Source: Asticcacaulis sp. (lineage in GTDB: Bacteria; Pseudomonadota; Alphaproteobacteria; Caulobacterales; Caulobacteraceae). Taken from it: 64,000 nucleotides of DNA. The first letter of the stretch is position 1. Every line of letters begins with the position of its first letter. The notes below the pieces were generated by a model. It did not search any database, was not told the DNA's origin, and saw only the letters and a program-made list of their open reading frames with translations. Positions 8,724 through 17,201 of the stretch are shown piece by piece. The stretch lies in assembly GCF_027484505.1 (NCBI RefSeq), contig NZ_JAIXSV010000306.1, positions 22,687-86,686 on the forward strand, read 5' to 3'. The position numbers were made by a program, and so were the translations under genes.

Positions 8724-11700
8724 TCAGGAATATTGAGCCAGAAGTGAGGACCATGCCGCCAGATAGCGGTCATGATTGAACAGGTCCAATGCGGTCTGCC
8801 GTGCCTTCGTGCCAATGCGCGCGGCAGCAGCCCCGTTACGGCACAGGAAGGCAAGATATTCGGCCAGTTCTTCAGGTTGGTCCCCGATGAAACCATTGAC
8901 GCCATGATGGATGAACAGCGACAGATCGTCACTTTCCAGGCCGACCGGTACCACGCCGCTCAACATTGCCTCACCCCGCGACCGCGGCATGGGGGAACGT
9001 CGGCTAGTATCCAGGTAGGCCGTGAACTCAGCAATCCGGGCCGCATAGGAACGGAAACGGGACCAAGCATAGTCGTTGGTACCCCGCGCCCACAGCCCCC
9101 CGTCTTCATTCGACGCCGTTTCCACGACAATGCCGGGTGGCAGATGCCGTAACACCTGCTCATGTTCGAAGGCACCACGATAATGCGGCCTTTCCCACAT
9201 GGAGGCGCCAAGAGCCAGAACATCGCGGCGGCGTGTCGTCTGGCGGTACTCCTGGGGATCGAACCCATGCCATATGACGCGTGAGCGGTGGAAACCCCAT
9301 TCCCCCTGGGCGGCATGGGCATTGACCACCACCTCCACATCATGGGCGCGCATCTTGTCGACCACGGCCTGCCGTTCCGCCTCCATCAGTTCGAACCGGG
9401 CAATGGGGCCACGGGCAACATTATACTGCCCGACAAAGGGAACGGTTCCGTGACAGATGGCGACCTTGGGCAACTTGATATTGTCCAGGAACCAGCGGAA
9501 GGACCGCCCCCAATCCAGAGGAAGGACACCGGCGCCCAGGGCCGGGTTCAGGCTATTCTCATCGAAATGCAGGATCGCAAGATCATAGCGCGACTCCTTG
9601 ATGTCGGCCGCATCGATGAAATTGACGTTGGACCGAAGCGGCCGCTGATCGTAACTCCAGGCGTCGGTCATGCCAGGGCCGAGGCCGCGCACCAGCGTGA
9701 ATTCATGCGGCAGCTTGTACAGCTCATACTGGTGGCCGCAATGCCAACGGTAGCTGAGAATGCGCAGCGGGCGGGCCGTATTCTGCGAGATGGCAGGCGC
9801 CGCAATGGCAGCGGCGAAACGCTGGCGCAGGCGGTGATAATCATGGGCGGCATCCTGACGGGCCCGGACGGCGCCGGCCATGATTTCCTTCGCCGTTGCG
9901 ACCGCCCAGCGGCGTGCGACCAGCGGCAGATCGGGATGCTTGTCCATCAACAGGTTGAAGTTGCGCATCAGGCCACGCGACTTGGCAGCCTCGTCAATGC
10001 TGGACGGGTGCGACATGTGAACCGAGATGGCGGCGGTCGTGAATTTGACCCGCGCCCCGGCCTGATGCAGCCGGTATCCCAGGTCCACATCTTCCCACCC
10101 GAACCCCGAACCGGGGCGGGCACTGTAGCTGAGGTCAAGATCGAAAGGTCCGCTGCCACGATCGACCTGCCGCAGCAAAGTCGCCCGCACCGACATGTTG
10201 CGGGTGATGCAGTTGACGAAGCCGTCCAGTTGCGTGCGGTCCTGCATGGCCATTTCAGCCTTCAGCAACGCCGCATCACCTTGTAACTGTGCGATCAGTT
10301 GTTCGGGAGCTCGCCCGTGGGATTCGATGTTCAGCGGTCCGACAACGACATCCACGTCGGGATGGCTGAGCTCCAGCGCATGGGCGGCCAGGAAGTCGCC
10401 ATTGAGCAGGCAATCGCAGTCGATCACGACATAAGCGTCGGCATGAACAGCCGCGATCCCGATATTGCGGGCTGCACAATTGCCTTGGTTGACCGTCTGC
10501 CGGATCAAGGTCACGGACAGGCGTGAGCGGCGGTGACGGGCTGCCCAGTTCTCCACCCTGCTGGCACCATCATCCGTGGATGCATCATCGACCAGCACCA
10601 CACTGATGCGGCCCCCATAGGATTGGCTGTTCAGACAATCCAGGAACTGCTCAACCGTTGCCGCCTTCTGGTAAAGAACGGTGACGACGGCAATGTGGGG
10701 CAGCACCTGCCGCAGATGATCCTGTCGCAGGCCGGGCAGGCCAGTCGCTGTCAATGGGCTATCCCCACAGGACAGCGTGCCGTTGGGCAGGGGGCGGGCG
10801 ATCTGGTGGCAGCGGCGTGCAGTTTGCCGTAGGGCGGAGACGCGGTTGGATAGCGGGCTGTCGGCAATCAACCCATCCGATGGCAGCGATGCCACCTGGT
10901 CCTGTGTGTCCAAAAAGATGGTTGTGACCAGACTGGCATGCAGCAGCCCCATGACCTCATCATGAAGACGGGTGGGTGCCCCGGGCGCCGGCGACACATC
11001 CGCCAACAGCACGACATCCTTGCGCAGCAATTCGGCCAGCAGCCCGCCCCAGTCGCCTGTAAAGGTCAGGCAACGCAGATCAATACCGGGCAAGGCGCGG
11101 CGAACCATTTCCAGCAGCCGGGCCGGATAAGGATGGTCCTGCGGGACGACCAGGGCCACTGCCAGCCTTATGTCGGCGCCTACCGACGACAGGCTGGCCG
11201 ACCGCTCAACATACCGGGGAAGCAGAGGGTCGATAGCTTCCAGCAGGATTTCCGGTCGCGGCCGGTGTTCCGGCAGAGCCGTGCGGTTGACCACCACGGC
11301 ATTACAGCTCGTCGCACTCGTGGTGGGCGAAGTCAGGAGCACCCGGTAGCGGGTGCCGGGCCGGAAGGTGAATCCTTCCAGATCGAACTCGGCATAGCGG
11401 GTTTCTGGAACCGGCAGGGGCCGGATGGCGCGCAGAGCCAGAAGCTCGCCATTCTCGTCAAACAGCTCCATCTGTAACGGCAAGGTGCCACGCCCTATAC
11501 GCGGGGCGATGCCTACCTGCAGCTTTGCCAGACTTGCCGCTGGCGCCTCGAAGCTGAAACTGACTGTGGAGTGGCGGTGGATGGGCAGAACCGCGCGGTC
11601 TTCGGGTAACGGAAAGAACTTCTCCGTCGATTGCCGGAATCGGGCCCCACTCTCGCACCATTCCAGGCCGAAAAGCGGTTCGCGGTGGTGTGCGGCGAGG

Positions 11701-12197
11701 CGCTCGACCTGTGCCACCGGCAAGCCCTGACCGATCAGGCTGCCCCAGACGCGTATATCGGCCGCCATCCCGCCGAGGATCCGCAGCGAAGCGCTGTAAA
11801 GGCCGGGTTCGCGCACACCGTTGGGGGGAATATTAAACTCGACGACCTGTACGCCGCCATCCGTGCTGGTTTGCGCCTGGCTGGACAGGACTGGGTATTC
11901 CACCATGTCCGGACCGGACAGATCGAAACGGCTCAGATCCAAGGACAGGTCAAAGCTGACACCAGGCGGCGTTTCCACCTGCAGCGAGAAACCGGTCACG
12001 CCTGTCACGCATTGTACGCTGAAACGCAGCCCTGCCGGCGAAAGCACGCGGAAGACAGGCATTGCCGCCGCTTCCCGACGTTCGCCGAAGCTATACAATA
12101 CCTGGTGTTCCGCCGTAGGGCAGGTGATCTGATGCCATGGAACAAACACGGTCTGTTCGCTGTGCGGGGATCGATTTCCCATTTGAACATCGCTCAT
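8724..12197 (-). CDS. Very large bifunctional glycosyltransferase: beta-rich N-terminus, GT2 domain, GT4-like domain
   Basis: About 1157 residues. Roughly residues 20-320 are beta-rich with no enzymatic motif. A GT2 domain begins at HIAVVTVLYQKAATVEQFL (about residue 510) and carries VVLVDDASTDDG, the YVVIDCDC DxD-like metal site and FGWEDVDLGYRL (the ED acceptor motif). The last ~330 residues resemble a GT-B domain, with a GLESDD / IHHGVNGFIGDQPEELAEYL C-terminal signature. Such fusions add two successive sugars. The gene may start instead at TTG 12221, which overlaps the preceding stop as TTGA, the same arrangement as the next gene upstream; ATG 12197 is eight codons inside. Confidence 0.8.
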   Translation of the reverse strand: MSDVQMGNRSPHSEQTVFVPWHQITCPTAEHQVLYSFGERREAAAMPVFRVLSPAGLRFSVQCVTGVTGFSLQVETPPGVSFDLSLDLSRFDLSGPDMVEYPVLSSQAQTSTDGGVQVVEFNIPPNGVREPGLYSASLRILGGMAADIRVWGSLIGQGLPVAQVERLAAHHREPLFGLEWCESGARFRQSTEKFFPLPEDRAVLPIHRHSTVSFSFEAPAASLAKLQVGIAPRIGRGTLPLQMELFDENGELLALRAIRPLPVPETRYAEFDLEGFTFRPGTRYRVLLTSPTTSATSCNAVVVNRTALPEHRPRPEILLEAIDPLLPRYVERSASLSSVGADIRLAVALVVPQDHPYPARLLEMVRRALPGIDLRCLTFTGDWGGLLAELLRKDVVLLADVSPAPGAPTRLHDEVMGLLHASLVTTIFLDTQDQVASLPSDGLIADSPLSNRVSALRQTARRCHQIARPLPNGTLSCGDSPLTATGLPGLRQDHLRQVLPHIAVVTVLYQKAATVEQFLDCLNSQSYGGRISVVLVDDASTDDGASRVENWAARHRRSRLSVTLIRQTVNQGNCAARNIGIAAVHADAYVVIDCDCLLNGDFLAAHALELSHPDVDVVVGPLNIESHGRAPEQLIAQLQGDAALLKAEMAMQDRTQLDGFVNCITRNMSVRATLLRQVDRGSGPFDLDLSYSARPGSGFGWEDVDLGYRLHQAGARVKFTTAAISVHMSHPSSIDEAAKSRGLMRNFNLLMDKHPDLPLVARRWAVATAKEIMAGAVRARQDAAHDYHRLRQRFAAAIAAPAISQNTARPLRILSYRWHCGHQYELYKLPHEFTLVRGLGPGMTDAWSYDQRPLRSNVNFIDAADIKESRYDLAILHFDENSLNPALGAGVLPLDWGRSFRWFLDNIKLPKVAICHGTVPFVGQYNVARGPIARFELMEAERQAVVDKMRAHDVEVVVNAHAAQGEWGFHRSRVIWHGFDPQEYRQTTRRRDVLALGASMWERPHYRGAFEHEQVLRHLPPGIVVETASNEDGGLWARGTNDYAWSRFRSYAARIAEFTAYLDTSRRSPMPRSRGEAMLSGVVPVGLESDDLSLFIHHGVNGFIGDQPEELAEYLAFLCRNGAAAARIGTKARQTALDLFNHDRYLAAWSSLLAQYS

Positions 12198-12217
12198 GAC
12201 AGACCGAATCCCACGAA

Positions 12218-14479
12218 TCAACGATTAGACAAAGCTTTGGATGCTGCATTCGGGGCCGCCCGCCCGAGGGGGGCTGGCTTCGAGGCCCCCTGTACCGGCA
12301 GCATATTCCCTTTCGGCGGCAGCCCCAGGGCTGACAGGGTGTTACGGACCAGATTTCCCACAGTGAAGCGCTCATGTACTTCGCGTTGGGCACGGCTGGC
12401 CAGCGTCAGACGCTTTGAACTGTCGGCCAGCAATTCGATGCAGGATTTGGTAAGGGCATCGATATCGCCGATTGCATGCATGTAGGGCAGCAGGCAGGGC
12501 GCCAGCGCCGACCGCGTGCCACCAGCATTGGTGCAGACGACCGCAGTACCTTGCCACTGGGCTTCCATGATGACGTTCGGCAACCCTTCTGCCTTGGCCG
12601 TGTGTAACAACAGGTCGGCTGCGCCAAGCAGAACATGCACGTCATTGCAGCGGCCCAGCAACTGGATTGCATCCTCAATCCCATGCATCTGGATGCGGGC
12701 AGTCATAGCCCCTTCCAGGGGACCGATCCCAGCCACCACCGCCTTGAGCTGGGGAAAACGCTGCCGCAGCCGGGCAATGACATCGACAAACAGCAATGGT
12801 TCCTTTTCCTGGGCCAACCGGAAGACACCGGCAATCAAGGGGGAGGAGGAACCAACCCCCAGCCGCAGCCGCGTCTCTACCCGCTGTACCAAGGTCGGCG
12901 GCGGTAAATCATCGACGGCAATACCATTGACGATAACCTTCACCTGCTTGGTCGGGATGCCCAGCCAACACGCGTAGGATTCGGCACCAGCCTCGGCATT
13001 GGCTGTCAGCACCACGCGGTCACTGGAAATCAGCCATTGATAGATTTCTCTGAACCAGGGGCGGTGCAGGTTGGGGAAGAAGGTCGGATTGACATTGCGG
13101 CCACTGAGCAGGATATGCGGCACCCCTGCCAGCAGTGCCGCCAAACCGCCAACGATATTGATCATGTCGAGATAACAGACCACAGCGATGGGGCGGCTGA
13201 CCTGCAGGCGCATGGTTGCCTCCAGCACCCCGACCCTGATCTCCTCCGGCAAGCGTCGCAAGATGCTGGACGCTGCCGCCAAAGTCGGGCTGAGGGGACC
13301 CTGCGGCAACTGAACCGACTTGCCATCCCCCAGACTGTCGATTGGAATATCGGCACCGGACAGCAGATTATCCGCGTAATGGCGGCCTTCATCCGACAAG
13401 GGTGCAATGGTCAGCAACTCAGGCGCATAGCCCGCTGCCTTCATTCCCCGCGCCAGATTGCAGATCTGCCGTTCAGCGCCCCCCGGACCCAGATAGCCGA
13501 TCATCAATGTGACCCGGCGTTGGTCTGCATCGGGCACATAGGTTTGCGTACCATGCTGTTCGCGCCAAGCGGCGAAGCTACGGCCGGCATGGCGAAGCTG
13601 GGGCGGGGGCGGTTTGCTGCCATCCCCTTCCTTCAACAGGGCGAGATCAAGGTCCGCCTGGGCCGTACTAAGTTTGAGCCCGACCATACGGGCCAGACGC
13701 CGTTCCATATTGTCCGGACGGGCCCCGATCTCCAGAAAGGCATACCGGCGTCCATTGGTGTTGGGGCTCGTATTGTCGGAACAGGAGAAGAAAACCTCAT
13801 GTCGCCAATGGGAATAGAGGCCCCGCCCCAGACTACGGATCATCCCGTGATTTGAGTGGGCGACCCCCAGGGGCCGTTTATCCTCAAACAATACCAAGCG
13901 CGACCGGCCGCCATCGTCGCAATCATCACCCAGCCCGGCGATATCTTGGCACAAAACACGGTAACAATATCCGCTTTCAAAATAGAAAGTGCCGGCTGTA
14001 CCGAGGCTGGTGCCCCGCGTGTCCAGCATCTGCTCGCAATAGGCAAGCAATGCCTGCTGAACGCGGGCCTGCCGTGCCGCGCGAGTGGGGTTGCAGGGAA
14101 CATCGACCAGCGAGTTGGCGCCAAGAGCGCTGAAAACCGTGTAACCGAACTGCGTGAGATAATTTACGGCCGTCGCCGGAATGGTCGCCGGGCGCGCCAG
14201 GAAGACCAGCTCTGGATGTGCCGCTCCAGAGACCAGGTGCTGAATGGCTTTCGCCTCTTCCCAGGCCTCATCTCGCATCCAGTCGAAAGGGACAATGTCG
14301 AAGCCTGTGGCGGGGGGCATCATGGCACCAGCGCCCATGCCACCAACCACACAGGTCGACAGGTTCGGCAAATCGGTCAGGAATGACAGATCATCGACGT
14401 TGCAGAACACCACAACCCCGGCCGGGGATTGACAGCCGGCAAGATCCAGATACAGAAAATCTCGAATGTTGAGCGTCAA
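12218..14479 (-). CDS. GT4 glycosyltransferase with an internal SHW/NGR module
   Basis: 753 residues. Residues 1-150 are unassigned. Residues ~165-246 contain the module shared with four nearby proteins: LVLFEDKRPLGVAH, then SLGRGLYSHW, then FSCSDNTSPNTNGRRY. From about 322 a GT-B glycosyltransferase begins with LMIGYLGPGGAERQICNLA and continues through IVNGIAVDDLPPP, GVFRLAQEKEPLLFVDV, LLGRCNDVHVLLGAADLLLH and AEGLPNVIMEAQWQGTAVVCT. The start is TTG, overlapping the upstream asparagine synthetase stop as TTGA, with no nearby in-frame ATG, so translation is probably coupled. The module has no assigned function; carbohydrate recognition or protein docking are guesses. Confidence 0.85.
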   Translation of the reverse strand: MTLNIRDFLYLDLAGCQSPAGVVVFCNVDDLSFLTDLPNLSTCVVGGMGAGAMMPPATGFDIVPFDWMRDEAWEEAKAIQHLVSGAAHPELVFLARPATIPATAVNYLTQFGYTVFSALGANSLVDVPCNPTRAARQARVQQALLAYCEQMLDTRGTSLGTAGTFYFESGYCYRVLCQDIAGLGDDCDDGGRSRLVLFEDKRPLGVAHSNHGMIRSLGRGLYSHWRHEVFFSCSDNTSPNTNGRRYAFLEIGARPDNMERRLARMVGLKLSTAQADLDLALLKEGDGSKPPPPQLRHAGRSFAAWREQHGTQTYVPDADQRRVTLMIGYLGPGGAERQICNLARGMKAAGYAPELLTIAPLSDEGRHYADNLLSGADIPIDSLGDGKSVQLPQGPLSPTLAAASSILRRLPEEIRVGVLEATMRLQVSRPIAVVCYLDMINIVGGLAALLAGVPHILLSGRNVNPTFFPNLHRPWFREIYQWLISSDRVVLTANAEAGAESYACWLGIPTKQVKVIVNGIAVDDLPPPTLVQRVETRLRLGVGSSSPLIAGVFRLAQEKEPLLFVDVIARLRQRFPQLKAVVAGIGPLEGAMTARIQMHGIEDAIQLLGRCNDVHVLLGAADLLLHTAKAEGLPNVIMEAQWQGTAVVCTNAGGTRSALAPCLLPYMHAIGDIDALTKSCIELLADSSKRLTLASRAQREVHERFTVGNLVRNTLSALGLPPKGNMLPVQGASKPAPLGRAAPNAASKALSNR

Positions 14480-16329
14480 TTGGCAGGCACCGGCACGGGG
14501 TTGCGGGATGGGGAGAGAGCCTTTGCCGGCGGCGGAGAGCGCGCAGGATGGGTGCGCAACCAGCTTTCAAGAATGAACAAGAGCCAGATCTGATAGGCGC
14601 TATATGATTGTGTCTGATGGTCCATGAAGGCGGCGATGCGCTCTACCGGCAGCCAGTTCTGCAACTGGCCGTCTGCGGACAGACAAAGCTTACGGGTGCG
14701 GGCCAGCAGCTCATCCCGGCCCCAGAGTGACATGGGCAAGCCGAAACCGCGTTTTGGCCGGTCCAGCCAGGCACGGGGCACGAACTGCTCGGCAACACGC
14801 TTCAAGATCAGCTTGCCTTGACCACTGGCGTAGCATTCATCGGGATGAAGACGGGCCGCGAAGCGCGCCACCTCCATGCCCAGCAAGGGCGCCCGCACTT
14901 CCAGGCTGTTACGCATGCTCATCCGGTCGACCTTGGGCAGAACCGCCCCTGGCATATAGTGGGCTGCATCCATTTCCCGCAGACGGTGGAGCAGTGGCTT
15001 ATCCGCCAGATTGACCGTGTCCCGCAGATGGCGAAGCAAAGCGGCATTACCGGTTGGCATCGGACCTAGCAGACGTTCCACGTCGCGGTCTTCATAAACC
15101 AGAATGCGGTTGGAGAAATAGACATCGCCCGGCTGCCATGCCGGATCGCCTGCCTTCTCCTGTGCCTCGCGCAGGGTGGAGAAATAGCGGCCATAGCCTC
15201 CGAACAGCTCGTCCCCGCCATCACCGGACAGGGCGACGGTGACATGTTCGCGCGCGAACTGTGTGAGAAGATAGGTGGGCAGGCAGGAACTGTCGCCGTT
15301 CGGCTCGTCCATCATGGCACCGACCTGCTCGCCCAGGGCCAGCATGTCGGGCGCGATGATCTTGTCGCGATGGTCGGTGCCCAGCATCCGGGCCATTTCC
15401 CGCGCATCCTCATGCTCGGACTCCGCTGTATTCTCGAAGCCGATGGAGAAAGTCATGAGGTTGCGGTTCAGGCGCTTTGTTGCGATGGCGGCAACCAGTG
15501 TGCTGTCGACTCCGCCGGACAAAAAAGCCCCAAGAGGCACATCGGAGATCAGCTTGCGCCGTACCGATCGGACAAGAATCTCCTCCAGCTCTTCGGCCAG
15601 ATCATCAATGGAGCGGGGGGCAAGGCCAGTCGGTTCCGTTTCGAACGCAAAGTGGCGACCGACCACGATGCTGCCCGTCGGGGACACACGCAGATAGCAA
15701 CCCGGCGGCAACCGGCGAACGGAACCATAAATGGACCGTGTACCGGGCACATATTGAAAGCTCAGATAGCCCGCGATGCTTTCATGATCGATGGTCGCAT
15801 CAAAGCCAGGCAGAACAGTCAGTGCCTGCAGCTCTGAAGCGAAGGCAAACAGGCCATTACCTGTCCAGTAATAAAGCGGTTTTTCCCCGAAAGGGTCACG
15901 GGCGATGACAAGGCTGCGATCCTTGTGATCATACAGGGCGAACGCATACATCGCATCGATGCGCGACAGAAGATTAAGCCCTTCTGCCTGCAAACCCTGC
16001 AACAGGACCTCTGTATCCGACTGTGTGCGGAAAACATGCCCCTTGGCCTCAAGCTCCGCACGTACTTCCTGAAAACTGTAAAGTTCGCCATTGAAGCAGA
16101 TGGACAGGCGGCCATCTGCACTATGCATCGGCTGATGGCCGCCCGAGGAAGTGTCGATGATGCTGAGACGGCGATGGGAAAAGGCGCAATGGCCTGTTTT
16201 GTCAACCCAAACACCCCCGTCATCCGGGCCGCGATGGATCATCCGATCAGCCATTGCTCCAGCCAGTTGGGCCAACTGCTTGGGGCTCACCTTGTTACCA
16301 AAATTGATGATGCCGGCTATGCCACACAT
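14476..16329 (-). CDS. asnB: Asparagine synthetase (glutamine-hydrolysing)-type amidotransferase
   Basis: 617 residues. It starts MCGIAGIINFG, so after Met removal Cys2 is the class-II glutaminase nucleophile. RGPDDGG, FNGELYSFQ and DTEVLLQG belong to the N-terminal glutaminase domain. The ATP-pyrophosphatase loop SGGVDS is at residues 271-276, followed by SGDGGDELFGGYGRY and the RAPLLGMEVARFAA region. All catalytic motifs look intact. In polysaccharide clusters such homologues (for example WbpS in Pseudomonas O-antigen loci) are thought to amidate uronic acids, and this window also encodes UDP-GlcA and UDP-GalA formation. Housekeeping asparagine synthesis cannot be excluded. It lies within the minus-strand glycosyltransferase operon. 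Confidence 0.9.
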   Translation of the reverse strand: MCGIAGIINFGNKVSPKQLAQLAGAMADRMIHRGPDDGGVWVDKTGHCAFSHRRLSIIDTSSGGHQPMHSADGRLSICFNGELYSFQEVRAELEAKGHVFRTQSDTEVLLQGLQAEGLNLLSRIDAMYAFALYDHKDRSLVIARDPFGEKPLYYWTGNGLFAFASELQALTVLPGFDATIDHESIAGYLSFQYVPGTRSIYGSVRRLPPGCYLRVSPTGSIVVGRHFAFETEPTGLAPRSIDDLAEELEEILVRSVRRKLISDVPLGAFLSGGVDSTLVAAIATKRLNRNLMTFSIGFENTAESEHEDAREMARMLGTDHRDKIIAPDMLALGEQVGAMMDEPNGDSSCLPTYLLTQFAREHVTVALSGDGGDELFGGYGRYFSTLREAQEKAGDPAWQPGDVYFSNRILVYEDRDVERLLGPMPTGNAALLRHLRDTVNLADKPLLHRLREMDAAHYMPGAVLPKVDRMSMRNSLEVRAPLLGMEVARFAARLHPDECYASGQGKLILKRVAEQFVPRAWLDRPKRGFGLPMSLWGRDELLARTRKLCLSADGQLQNWLPVERIAAFMDHQTQSYSAYQIWLLFILESWLRTHPARSPPPAKALSPSRNPVPVPAN

Positions 16330-16395
16330 CCCCTAATTCCCCCGCATATGGCGTACCAACCGCCCTGAACGGTCAGTTCCCCGCTGCCTGCACTA

Positions 16396-17055
16396 TCAAT
16401 TCTGACCGGTCGCCGTCAGCAGGTCGAGTGCCGCCTTCAACTGACTGATGGTGATGGCCTGTGTACGCAGCAAAGCCAACATCGCGCTGCGGTCCTTGAT
16501 ATCCATCAGCACCGCATCCTGCTCCTGCAATGCCGGGAAAGTCGCCATCTCGTTGGCTGCCACCGGTTGGCGTGAGAGCAGTGAGAGGGAAATATCGGCC
16601 AACCGAGCCGCCAGACCATCACGCTGCACACGCAGACCAGAAGCCACCTGTTGCAGATAGGTGGTGGCAGCCGGGTCATTGCCCATTGCGATGGCGAGCT
16701 CGGCACAGCCGGTCAGCACAGATGGATCGCCTGGATTTTCCGTCAACTGCGCCTCGAAAAGCTCCCTCGCCGTCACCAGGTTGCCCGCTAGCATGTGGGC
16801 ACGCGCCATCTTGGCACGCACGGCGTTGGGGTTGCGGGCAACGGACACCGCCTGCGCATAGGCGTTAACCGCGAGGTCGAAACGCCCCCCAGCCGCCAAA
16901 AAATCCCCTTTTTGCTCCCAGTCGTCTGGCAATTGCAGCTCAGACCTCTCGGAGGCTTGCGTACTTCCAAAAGACATTTGCACGTGGCCTAGCATGCTAC
17001 CGACACCTGAGTGAAGTTCAGCGGCGGAGTGCTGCGCCCCCAGCCGAACAGACAT
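16396..17055 (-). CDS. TPR-containing hypothetical protein
   Basis: 219 residues. Residues 45-150 form two to three tetratricopeptide-like units (DFLAAGGRFDLAVNAYAQAV, then AHMLAGNLVTARELFEAQL, then NPGDPSVLTGCAELAIAMG). The remainder is helical. There is no signal peptide. It is the first gene of the minus-strand operon and divergent from the radical SAM gene, sharing a 146-bp intergenic region. ATG 17055 has no clear Shine-Dalgarno; ATG 16977 is an alternative start. TPR proteins in glycosylation loci often recruit acceptor protein or transferase, but nothing here identifies the partner. Confidence 0.7.
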   Translation of the reverse strand: MSVRLGAQHSAAELHSGVGSMLGHVQMSFGSTQASERSELQLPDDWEQKGDFLAAGGRFDLAVNAYAQAVSVARNPNAVRAKMARAHMLAGNLVTARELFEAQLTENPGDPSVLTGCAELAIAMGNDPAATTYLQQVASGLRVQRDGLAARLADISLSLLSRQPVAANEMATFPALQEQDAVLMDIKDRSAMLALLRTQAITISQLKAALDLLTATGQN

Positions 17056-17143
17056 AAACTATAATTGATAACCAGATTGTGAATTAGCCCTATGTGACAG
17101 GGTCGATTCCGCCTGGCTACACTCTGCGGGGGAGCCGCTAATG

Positions 17144-17173
17144 TTGACTGACGTTTAACTTAAACGATATTAT
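17144..17173 (+). promoter_or_regulatory. Candidate sigma70-type promoter for the radical SAM gene
   Basis: In the AT-rich divergent spacer, TTGACT at 17144-17149 is followed after 18 nt by TATTAT at 17168-17173, about 28 bp before the ATG at 17202. This is the best consensus match in the spacer. It is a sequence prediction only. Confidence 0.4.
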
Positions 17174-17201
17174 AACTACAATATGCAGAGGGCTAGACAC
17201 A

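Noticed and set aside
9288..10286. Plus-strand frame of 332 codons inside the large glycosyltransferase
   Set aside because: Antisense to the GT2/GT4 gene whose DxD and ED motifs are clear.
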